A program made the translations under genes and the position numbers. This document shows positions 10,314-19,554 of a stretch of DNA of 64,000 nucleotides, piece after piece. The DNA comes from Purpureocillium takamizusanense (taxonomy: Eukaryota; Ascomycota; Sordariomycetes; Hypocreales; Ophiocordycipitaceae), in assembly GCF_022605165.1 (NCBI RefSeq), contig NC_063069.1:1550001-1614000 (forward strand), read 5' to 3'. How positions within the stretch are numbered: position 1 is the stretch's first letter; each line of letters begins with the position of its first letter. A model generated the notes under the pieces. It was not told the origin of the DNA and did not search any database. It saw only the letters and a list, made by a program, of their open reading frames with translations.

Positions 10314-12298
10314 TTATAACATGTATCGGAACGTGACCGCCTTGTCGCCCTGGGCAGATAGCTCCTCCGGCGTAAACCGTGCTGCTGCTCCTTCGGCCAG
10401 CAGCCGCTCGCGTCGCCGATTGCTCGCGTGGTAGCCCATTATGAGAATCACGACAGCAACCATACCCAGTATCTCGAACCCCACCGCTATCCCGTGGCCC
10501 ATAACGTATCTGGGGCCGTCCTTTGCCCTGTAAAGGTTAGACGCCACGACCTACGCGAAATGTTAGCTGGCGGGAACATGCACATCGGTATGTAGACTAC
10601 TTACACCCCCAAGGTTGGCACCTGCGAGATAAATCGCCATGCCGACGCTACGCTTGTACCCGCCCGCGAGGTTGTTGGACATCCAGGAGATGGAGCCTGG
10701 GGACGCAGAATGCACGCCACAGGTCGCGATGAAGACGCCTCCGTAGACAACCTTTGGGTCGCCCGAGGCAATGCACCTTGACTCGACCGTTAGCCAACTG
10801 ACAGCAAACAGTGCTGGCGGCTCAAAGCCCTAATGAATGGCACGGCATACATGGAGAAGCCGAGGACCATCACGGTCATGCATCCTAGTAAAAACGGGCT
10901 CCGCTTGCCAACTCTGTCGGAACATCGGGCGCTGACGAGGCTAAGTATGGCTCCCATGGTGTATATGGGCACCGTCATCAGCTGCGCCTTGCTGGAAGTG
11001 TACCCAAGCGCCCTGATGATGGTTGGGAGGAACAGGCTCAAGCCGAACAGCGGACACGTTAGCTGACCAGAGTACATGTCAGTAAAGTTGTCGGCGCCTG
11101 GCAGCTCGGCACTTACACCCCAGCCCATGAGGATGCTGATCCAGACATGCCAGTCCTTGAACGCCTGCCAGATATAATCGCACTTGAACTCCTCAGCCTG
11201 CGACACAGCCATTGGCACCACGCCGTCTTGGGTGCTCGTGGTCGTTTGGCCTTGATACCTCAGCCGGTGCACGACAAAAGCGCGCTCCTCCTCCGTTAGG
11301 AACTTGGCCGTCTCTGGAAAGTCGTAGAGGCAGAAGCAAGCGAGCACGGCGACGGCGACGGTCACGATACCCTCGACGATGAAGATCCATCTCCAACCCT
11401 CGAGGCCGCCAATGCCATCCATCTTGACGATTCCGAAGGCCAGGAGCCCGCCAAAAGCCCCAGCGAAAGACGAAGCGGAGAGAAACATGGCCTGGCGCAG
11501 CTGCATCTCGTGTCGACAATACCACATGGTTAGGTAGTACTAAGGGCGCAACGACATGCCATCAGTGGCCTGGAATGGTGCTACGTTGCTGCCACGTAAC
11601 AACGACTCCTGTATCAAAGGGTCCGGGCTTCAAGGCAACTTACGGTGACTCCTGGGAACAGTCCAGCCTCTGTTACACCGAGAAATACTCTAGCAATCAG
11701 CAAGCCGGGGTAGTTTTGCACCAATCCCGTCAAAGTGACTACTACTCCCCAACAGACCATGATGAACGGCAGCCAACGACTCGGCCGAAATCGTTTTAGG
11801 AGGAGATTGCTGGGGACCTCAAAGGCGGAATACGGGAAGAAGAAGGCGGTCAGGCACCAGTTGTACTGGTCGTCAGTCATACCGAGGTCTTCCCGCAACC
11901 CTTCGATCTTGGCGTTGCTAATGCTGGCCCCTTGATGCCGCTCGTCAGGACTTGGATGCCTCTCATCGACTCCGGAAGTAGGGCATACTATCAAGAAAGG
12001 AAAGGAGATACAGCAAAGCCAGCATTGGGATAAGTCGAACATCCATCTATGACGAGGCGTTGTTAGCTGGCCCGGGGGAGATGGTATTTGCCCAGGTGTG
12101 ATGAGTCACCTTTCTCAAAACGTTCTTCTCATCGACGTGTGAAAAACGGGTTAGGTCATAGACATCGGTAGCTTCGCCGGCCCTTACGTCCATGTGGCCG
12201 ACACCCGGGACGAGCCCCGAATCCCACTCAGTCTTTCTTGGGAGCTCGTCGTCTAAATGGCTCCCGACAGGCTGCGAGACTCGTACATGAGAGGCCAT
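10314..12298 (-). CDS. MFS permease, anion:cation symporter family (Dal5/Tna1-like)
   Basis: Plasma-membrane major facilitator transporter. Seven exons: 12110-12298, 11989-12046, 11644-11930, 11117-11539, 10851-11062, 10605-10776 and 10314-10550. Introns are 63, 58, 104, 54, 74 and 54 bp, several with CTAAC branch sites. The total is 1578 nt, or 525 aa. After a hydrophilic N-terminus comes VLRKMDVRLIPMLALLYLLS, then FLDRASISNAKIEGL, a diagnostic ACS-family motif at TM1. FEVPSNLLLKRFRPSRWLPF, ARVFLGVTEAGLFPGVTYYL and GWRWIFIVEGI follow as in Dal5, Tna1 and related fungal permeases; about 12 TM segments are expected. Substrate is probably a small carboxylate or amide such as nicotinate, allantoate or a dipeptide, but sequence alone does not decide it. 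The C-terminal tail is basic then acidic and cytosolic. Confidence 0.9.
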
Positions 12299-13979
12299 GA
12301 TCGTCGTGAGAGGCTGACCGCAGCAATGTTCTTTTTTTTTTTTTTTTTTTGGAATCAGAGTTCTAAGTATGGGGACTCGAGATGGGAGAGCGTCGCAATG
12401 GAAACGCTATGTAGGAACATGGCGCCTCCCCCCCTTATTATACCCATGCCTACCTCGCTGTCTCTGCCATGTACTTCCCGGTCGAAGCCCACACATCTAT
12501 CCGCCGAGTGACCTTGACTAAGACTCTGCAAGGAGATTTTGACCGAGGATCGAACGTGGCCCGCGCAACATGACGCGGGTGCCTCTTATGTATACATGTA
12601 CACCTACTTGATGAGAACGCTCACCTGTCCTGCATGTTTCGTTTGCCGCGACACCGAGGTGGATTCCACATGTCACCGCACGGTATATGACTGGCCCCGG
12701 TCTCATCTCATCCCAGTCAGTCAGTTGGGACACGCTCGGAGGGCCAGCCATTCCATTGGATCAGTTTGACTCGGACGAACTTGGCACGGCGACTTGTTCA
12801 CCCCCTCAAACGGGTCGGCCCGGCCCTGGTAAATCCCACCGACCGTGGCTTGGGGACAAGCAGCGTGGGCGCTTCATACACTCACTGTAAGTGGCTGACC
12901 ATTCGCCGAGGAACGGGGGGTGCCTAACGGTATGATGTCTATCGCGAGCAGCGAGGTTCGTTTCTGTCCCAACCCTATACTCTAGAGAGGTGCTCGTTTC
13001 TAACTTGGAGGTGACGAGGGCTCCCATACGCATGCCCGGGCATCCGCCAGCGCGGTGATCAAAAATTTCCACCTTTCCTCTCTTTCTCGGGTACCAGACT
13101 GTCGCCGGGGAGAAGCTTGGACGATGTGCGGCTTTGGGCCTAGCAACATCGTAGGTGTTGACCTAGCAGGTGGAGGACATGGTCCGGCCGGAGGAGTATA
13201 CCTCCAAACGTCAGTCGGATTTAGCAGCTCAGCTCGATCTGTCTCGATCTTGCACGTCGCAGATGCGCCACTTCCCGCGCCCCGTACAACACCAAATGAA
13301 CCGATATGACTCAGGTTTCCATGTCCTGGTGGAGTCGCGAACGCTCATGCGTAGTACACTGCGAGACTCTATCTGTGCCGGACCCTGGCCTGGATACGGT
13401 TACCCAAGCCAGCGCGGCCACCCCGACATTTAGATGGGTGCGTGCGCGCCGCTACAGCACCGGGCCAACAAGCCGGTAAGTTAAAGTTACAAGGGAAAAA
13501 ACTACTTCGTACCTCCTCAGCTCTGGTGCTTTTAAGACATGCCCATAATACTGTACGTAATGTATTGCCGGGATCGGTTCGGCCGTGTAGGGCGCCTCTC
13601 CTCGTGTCATTCGGCGGAATAAGAAACCGGGGTTCATGAGTCGTCCCACCTCTGCTCAATGCTGAGCTCCCACGTCTGCCCGGCCTCCAGTGCTGAACCG
13701 CGCCCCAGAGTTCGGGAAAACCAGCGGCTGCATTAAGTAGCGGCGATCAACTCCCGACCGCCCCACCGGCCGTAGTCCTACAGGCCTCCGGTGCCTGCCG
13801 TGTGGCGGCTCTCCGCTATCGCAGCTCTAGCTCCTCCACCACTACCGGCTCGGCATCGGACCCCCGTCTGCCCGCGACTCCCCCGCAGCCACAGCCTCAT
13901 CCCGTCGCTCACCCTCCTCACGGGCACATATTATATCCTTAACATCATCCGCATCCCGCCCGCCCACACAAGACGCGCC
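12299..13979. other. Divergent promoter region (MFS permease / omega-amidase)
   Basis: About 1.7 kb between two divergently transcribed genes. It holds a T-run at about 12331-12350, close upstream of the permease start, and pyrimidine-rich sequence just before the nitrilase. An in-frame open extension of the nitrilase back to 13791 starts with GTG and has no ATG, so I treat it as leader. No other gene is seen. Confidence 0.6.
13928..13936 (+). promoter_or_regulatory. TATA-like element of the omega-amidase gene
   Basis: ATATTATAT lies about 45-50 bp before the first in-frame ATG at 13980. At this distance transcription could begin on either side of that ATG, which would let two protein forms be made. 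This is position-based inference. Confidence 0.4.
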
Positions 13980-15125
13980 ATGCGCCCGTCGCCGTCAATC
14001 CATCGCCACTCGTTGTCACTCCTGTCCCTGTCATCATCGTCTCCTCGTCTCTCCTGCCGACCGTTTGCCGCCGCTGCAGCAGCAGCAGCATCGGTAGCCA
14101 CTCGACACACCGGCCGCGACACCACCGCGCACCATCTCCGCCCCCTCGCTCCGCTGTCCCGTCCACCCTTCTCCGCCCGCGCCATGGCCACCGACGCATC
14201 GACTTCCCCGCCCGCGCCCGCGCCGCCGGTGCTCAAGCAGCCCGTCAAGCTCGCCTGCATCCAGCTCGCCTCGGGCGCCGACAAGGCCGCCAACCTGCGT
14301 CACGCCGCCGAGCAGGTCGCCGCCGCCGCCGGCGCTGGCGCCCGCATCGTCGTCCTGCCCGAGTGCTTCAACTCGCCCTACGGCACCGGGTTCTTCCACG
14401 AGTACGCCGAGACGCTGCTGCCCTCGCCGCCGCCCGCGGACGCCGCGCCGTCGTTCCACGCCCTCGCCGCCATGGCCGCTGATAACGCCGTTTACCTTAT
14501 CGGCGGCTCTATCCCTGAGCGCGACCCCGCTGCGTCCGGCAAGCTCTATAACACGAGCCTCGTCTTCGGGCCCGACGGCGCCCTACTCGATACCTTCCGT
14601 AAGGTCCACCTCTTCGATATCGACATCCCCGGCAAGATCACCTTTCGCGAGTCCGAGGTCCTAAGCGCCGGTAATCGGGTCGCCCTAGTCCGCCTCCCCG
14701 AGTACGGCACTATCGCCGTCGCTATCTGCTACGACGTCCGCTTTCCCGAGCTCGCTACTATCGCCGCCCGTAACGGCGCCTTTGCCCTCATCTACCCGGG
14801 CGCCTTCAACCTTACCACGGGCGACCTCCACTGGAAGCTCCTCGCCCGCGCCCGCGCGGTAGACAACCAAATATACGTCGCCATGTGTAGTCCCGCCCGG
14901 GACATGTCTGCTACCTACCACGCCTGGGGCCATAGCATGATCGTCGACCCTATGGCTGGGGTTCTAGCCGAGGCCGACGAGAAGGAGACCATCATCGAGG
15001 CGGAGCTTATCGGCGATGCCATAACCGAGGCGCGGAAGAATATTCCCCTCAACACACAACGGCGATTTGATGTTTATCCGGACATCAGCAAAGGCAAGAT
15101 ACAGTTTGAAGAGCCTCAACCATAA
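13980..15125 (+). CDS. Omega-amidase / nitrilase-family protein (Nit2/yeast Nit3-like)
   Basis: Carbon-nitrogen hydrolase that deamidates alpha-ketoglutaramate or alpha-ketosuccinamate; the family also acts in metabolite repair. Single exon, 381 aa from the first ATG (13980) or 313 aa from 14184. The catalytic triad is visible, numbered from 13980: Glu128 in VVLPECFNSPYG, Lys208 in FRKVHLFDIDIPG, Cys250 in AICYDVRFPE. GSIPERDP, YPGAFNLTTGDLHW and WGHSMIVDPMAG match omega-amidases. The first 68 residues are rich in Arg, Ser and Ala with no acidic residue until GRDT, as in a mitochondrial presequence. The second ATG sits in a good context (GCCATGG) right before the conserved domain. Two isoforms, mitochondrial and cytosolic, are therefore likely but inferred. 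It converges with spermidine synthase. Confidence 0.92.
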   Translation: MRPSPSIHRHSLSLLSLSSSSPRLSCRPFAAAAAAAASVATRHTGRDTTAHHLRPLAPLSRPPFSARAMATDASTSPPAPAPPVLKQPVKLACIQLASGADKAANLRHAAEQVAAAAGAGARIVVLPECFNSPYGTGFFHEYAETLLPSPPPADAAPSFHALAAMAADNAVYLIGGSIPERDPAASGKLYNTSLVFGPDGALLDTFRKVHLFDIDIPGKITFRESEVLSAGNRVALVRLPEYGTIAVAICYDVRFPELATIAARNGAFALIYPGAFNLTTGDLHWKLLARARAVDNQIYVAMCSPARDMSATYHAWGHSMIVDPMAGVLAEADEKETIIEAELIGDAITEARKNIPLNTQRRFDVYPDISKGKIQFEEPQP

Positions 15126-15491
15126 TATCCCAGCCACGCGATACTGTAAAGGAGGAAAGGCTCGGGGGCACCGTACTCTGGTGGGTCGGAACCCCAGCGA
15201 GAGTAAAACATTGGTTTTAGATTCTGCTTAGGCAGAACCTGTAGTACCATTTGCACCATCTAGACTGGTAAATTTTGATAAACCTCAAGTACGGTCATCA
15301 GCGCTGGTATATGTCTTCAAGAGGCATGTCAAGTTGAGGCATATGAAGTCGTCATTCACTTTTTCTATTCTTTGCCCATCATGCCATCCATACGAAAGCC
15401 CCTTTCGCGCGGATAGGTGTCCGTCTTCATTCCCCAACCATTTCCAGACCTGCCTTGTAGATAAAAGGGCTCCCGCCAACCGGCCCGTCTC
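15126..15491. other. Convergent 3' region (omega-amidase / spermidine synthase)
   Basis: 366 bp between two convergent stop codons, so it holds both 3' UTRs and polyadenylation signals. No gene or repeat is seen. Confidence 0.6.
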
Positions 15492-17145
15492 CTATTGCAG
15501 AGCTTTCTTGGCAAAGGTGGGAAGGATGAAGCTGGCCTTGTGAATCTCAGCGTTGTAGTATCGGCACTTCTTCTCCTCCTCCTCGGGGGTCCACTGGCGC
15601 ACGGGCACGCGGACGTTGCGGTTGGGGTCTTTGCAGCAGACCATGAAGCCGATCTGGCCCGAGGGGTAGGTGGGAATGGTGGTGTAGGCGTACTCGGCGA
15701 CAGGGAAGATCTCCTTGCAGTCCTTCTTGAGCTGGGTGATGAGGGGCAGGTGGAGCCACTGGTTTTCGGCTGTTGGTTAAAAAAAAAAGGGTCAGCGCAG
15801 AGTTCATCAGGGGGTTCGCTAGGACGCATGCGCAGCAAAAGACCAAGAAGCGCCGGGTCAAGAGCCGAGACGGCGACGGAAGCCGCCGCGACAGCAGACG
15901 GCACGTCGGGAGCTCGGATGCAACACGGGACTACCGGAAGCAGGGCTGTCGGGAAAGCAGCACTAGCCTCGGGCAGTCCCTAGGATACGAGGGGTATCTC
16001 CCATGAGAGAGGGGAATACCCGTTGACAACCAGGAGGCCGACGGCTTTTCCGCCCAGCCCAGGTTCCCACACGCTGCCGTTCCTAGGGACCCCACTACTT
16101 TCCTCAAGAAAAATCGAGACATACAACCTTGGGTGGAGATGACGCCGCCCTCACGGAGGGCGTCGTGGAGAAGCTGGAAGTAAGGCTTCTTGAAAAGGGA
16201 CTCGGCAGGGCCCTCGGGGTCGGATGAATCGGTGATGATGACGTCAAAGCTGTTCTTGTAGTCGTCGAGGAACTTGAAGCCGTCGCCGATGTGGACGGTG
16301 CTCTTGGGGTGGGTGAGGCCCTCGGCCATGTTTGGGAGGTACTGCTTGGAGAGGCGAATGACGGCCTCGTCAATATCGCAGAGGGTGGCTTCCTCAACGC
16401 AGTCGTGCTTGACCACCTCGCGGAGGACGCCTCCGTCACCGCCGCCAATGACGAGAACCTTCTTAGGGTTGGGGTGCGAGTTGAGGGCGAGGTGGGCAAT
16501 CATCTCCTGGTAGGAGAACTCGTCGCGCTCGGTGCACTGGATGACGTTGTCGAGGACGAGAACGGTGCCATAGTCGGTGGACTTGAAGACGAGGACGTCC
16601 TGGTACTTGCTCTTCTCGTGGTGGAGGACCTTGTCGACCTTGAGGGTCATGGCCTGGCCTGTGCGCGGGTAATCAGTAGCGGGCCAGGCGTGAGTGCGAG
16701 CATTGGCGGGGGTTCTTACCAGGCCACATGTCCGAGATCTCTCGAAACCAGCCATCTGCATCTTGCGTCAGTGACGACCTCGAGCTTGGACTGCGGGCGT
16801 AGAGGCGATGGCGGGCTGCACGGGATATTGCTGCTCGCGCAACACAGGCTCGGGCGCGGGGCACGGCGGGGGCCTGCCTGCTGCCCACGATGCCATTGAC
16901 CCGCAAGCAGGCCGTTCGTGGTCGTTTCATGCATTCCGACGCATCACATCGACCACCACGGGAGCGTGCCGAAGACACGTCTCAGATGAGGCCATGAAGC
17001 CATGTGACGTCGCCAAAGCAAAACGCGCGACGACAATGTGATAATTTGTAGAGGGGCAGCGGCCACCCCCCCGCAAGCGCGGGGTCCCAAGCTGGACTGA
17101 AAGGACGGACTCACCCTTGATGGTGGGGTGTGTGATTTCAGACAT
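15492..17145 (-). CDS. Spermidine synthase
   Basis: Transfers the aminopropyl group of decarboxylated S-adenosylmethionine to putrescine in the cytosol. Four exons: 17115-17145, 16720-16755, 16128-16658 and 15492-15769. The total is 876 nt, or 291 aa, against 293 in yeast Spe3. The spliced N-terminus [19 protein letters not shown] is the family signature. GGGDGG (residues 94-99) binds the nucleotide; DIDEAVI follows; [11 protein letters not shown] (from 166) holds the catalytic Asp. The C-terminus ends [16 protein letters not shown]. Introns 1 and 3 are unusually long for this window at 359 and 358 bp, while intron 2 is 61 bp. Intron 3 has a non-consensus 5' site (GTTGTA) but a good branch site and T-run, and joins STQ to AENQWLHLP in frame. 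The two long introns are not similar in sequence. Polyamine control through these introns is possible but unproven. Confidence 0.95.
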
Positions 17146-19299
17146 AATGTCGGGCGGGTATGGCGGTGCGGACAGAATGGAGAATTGCGCGCACGAGCCG
17201 GGTATCAAAGGCGTTGCGATGATGCGGCTCAAGGAAAGAAAGGGAGGGAAGGTGGAGGAGGAGGAGGAAGAAATACCAAGAGTCGATTGGGATGCGGCCG
17301 GATGCAGAGTTGATGGTGGGGGAAACTTTTTCCAGGAAGCCGACGCCTGGGCAGCCGCGATTAGTGGAGACAAAAAAATTGGCGGTGCCCGCGGACTCGT
17401 CCCCACGGCACGGCCAACACCAAGCAACCTCGCGCCGTCCGTCAGGCACCGCCGCCCGCCAACAACAAGAACAACAACAACAGTCATTGTGGCCAGCGGC
17501 TGCCCTTGCCCGTTGATATTGATATGGCGCCTGTGCCGCCATGCATCGAGGCCCTTTGAAATCGCCCCAGACACACGGCGGATGCACGCCGACACAACAG
17601 AATAGCGGCAGGACGCAACACCCAACGCAGGACTGTCGATGGTGGCGGGCTCGTCGATGTTTGTTGGAGGTACATGTTCTGTATTGGAAGAGCAGCGCAG
17701 CGGCTCGACAGCAGTGGACCCCATATGAGCTTTAGTCGCCACATGCAGTTAGAGTCGGACCCCATGCCGTCGCCGACCTTGGAGCTCCTCCGAGTGGTGT
17801 GCCCACAACGCCATCAGCCGACCGACGACGAGATACGATACGATACGATACGTACAGTCTACAGTCCTCGTCTCGGCATTGAGATGCGCGCCACACCTCC
17901 AGTAATGACTGCCGAGCACACCCAGCGCTGGCTCAAGATGCACATTGGTCGCCATTGGATGAGCCAAAGATCCCGTTTCGCCGCCGCCGCCTTGCAACTA
18001 CGGAGGCTCGATGACCGGTGACACCCCACCCGCCACCCCACCTCCCGTTCGTCGTTGCATGGGTGGAACGGAGCATGAAGCACCTCAGCTACAACTCTGC
18101 CGCTGCCGCGCCCCAAACCGGACATCTCAGCTGCGCCTGCGCGACAATACAGCCCGCGAACGAACCATTGTCTAGGCATCAACTCTGGTCCACCACGAAC
18201 CTCGATGGCCTCGATCGATGCCGTGGAACCTGCGCCTATACGCTTCTAACTAGACATTACGTACTGAGATTCAAAGGGACTCGTCACCACTTGCCCTTAC
18301 CTATGTTGTCGTCCTCTCCCCGAGACAATGGCGCCGCCGCTCCATGAGTTTTGTGCGCTGCACCGGCTGCCTCCTCCCATAACCGGGATATTGAGACCTC
18401 GTCTCGGGTCTCCCCGTTACGGGAGAGATGTCTGTCGGTGCTCTGATATGATGGCTCTTCCAACTTCATCACCTCCCCCCTGATCCTCCACCAGTGGCTG
18501 GCTAGCGACTTCCCGCATCCAGCTGCCCCAGCCAGCCTCAACGCGCTTGTCTGCTCCAAGACAGTCACCGGATACGACATGAACCCCTCTCGTGAGAGGA
18601 GACCCCTTCGGTAACTATGCTTCGTCACGCAACATGCAACAAGCCCGCGTACGCCCGGCTCACCGTCCGACTTTGCTTATCGTCTCCGCCTTCTCTTCAT
18701 GCACGGCTAGTTCGTGCATCGAGCTCGAACAACTCATGCATTCGTTGTGCGGTATCCTGCTGCAGATAGCCAGCGCATGCCTCGCCATGTTCTTCAAGAT
18801 TCGCCACGACCCGGTTTGCGCTCGAGGCCACATCGTCACGTATGCTGTGCAACGCGGGCGCTTGAGATGGCGACCTCTCCGCACTCGGGCCTGTTTTGAG
18901 CGGCAACAGTTGCGTTTCTGCTACCAGCCCAACACAACTTCACTACAAAGTAGAAGTATACGTGGCTATGGATACATCTTCAGCTCCCCCGAGGCTGCAT
19001 ACCAAGTCAAATCCAGTAATCACGTCGGCCCAGGCCACTGCTATTGGGTGCTGCTCGGAGTTCCATTGAGACAGCGGGTGATGCATGTCCCGCTCGGTAC
19101 CATGACGATTTGCAAGCGCAAGGACTCTTTCTCACGAGGAAAGTGGCGTCAACACCTCTGTCACCCAACGGCCAAATCGCCCAGCTGTGGTACGAAGATG
19201 GCTTGGATCGACACGTACTTCCATGGGCATACCTTGCTGTGGGATGGGCCGAGTGCACACTGCTCACAGTGACAGGTTGCGACTCTCTCTCAGAACGCC
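17146..19299. other. Divergent promoter region (spermidine synthase / 848-aa protein)
   Basis: About 2.15 kb with no recognisable gene. An (ATACG)n repeat lies near 17833-17853. The open frame at 18592-19272 resembles no family and shows no gene-like features. Promoters for both flanking genes are expected here. Confidence 0.55.
17833..17853. repeat. (ATACG)n microsatellite
   Basis: Four tandem ATACG units followed by TACAG; a simple repeat in non-coding DNA upstream of spermidine synthase. Confidence 0.8.
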
Positions 19300-19307
19300 T
19301 ATATAAG
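19300..19307 (+). promoter_or_regulatory. Canonical TATA box upstream of the 848-aa gene
   Basis: TATATAAG lies about 255 bp before the first ATG of the main frame. Downstream are an upstream ATG at 19326 (a 48-codon open frame ending at 19472) and a good intron candidate at 19433-19491: GTACGA donor, ACTAATG branch site, CACAG acceptor, 59 bp. This suggests a leader with one intron and a short upstream reading frame. Confidence 0.55.
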
Positions 19308-19554
19308 GCTGACCCTTCTCCCTCGATGAGTGATGCTCTCTCTACTCTTCATCATCCAGGAGATTATCCTACCATATCAGTTTACCGCGTTGTAACTATC
19401 GACCTGTTGCCTTTGCTCTTCGCTCAACGAAGGTACGACAACGCGTTGTTCAGGTGTATGGATCGTCACTAATGCCTTTGCTACGTCACAGCAACGAGAC
19501 TTGAGATTCGGATCAGCAAAGTCTACCTCCCAAAGCCACATCGTCCAATTGATC

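Noticed and set aside
12541..12565. GTTCGATCC (minus strand) as a tRNA B box
   Set aside because: The flanking bases do not form a T stem, and no cloverleaf is visible.
13791..13979. In-frame extension of the omega-amidase to 13791
   Set aside because: It begins with GTG, contains no ATG, and includes the TATA-like element, so it is leader rather than coding.
16291..16899. 202-codon plus-strand frame over spermidine synthase
   Set aside because: Antisense shadow of a conserved exon; no family resemblance.
15770..17114. The two long spermidine synthase introns as copies of one introner element
   Set aside because: They are nearly equal in length, but I see no sequence similarity between them.
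18592..19272. 226-codon open frame upstream of the 848-aa gene
   Set aside because: No domain, overlapping frames on both strands, and it lies in the expected promoter.
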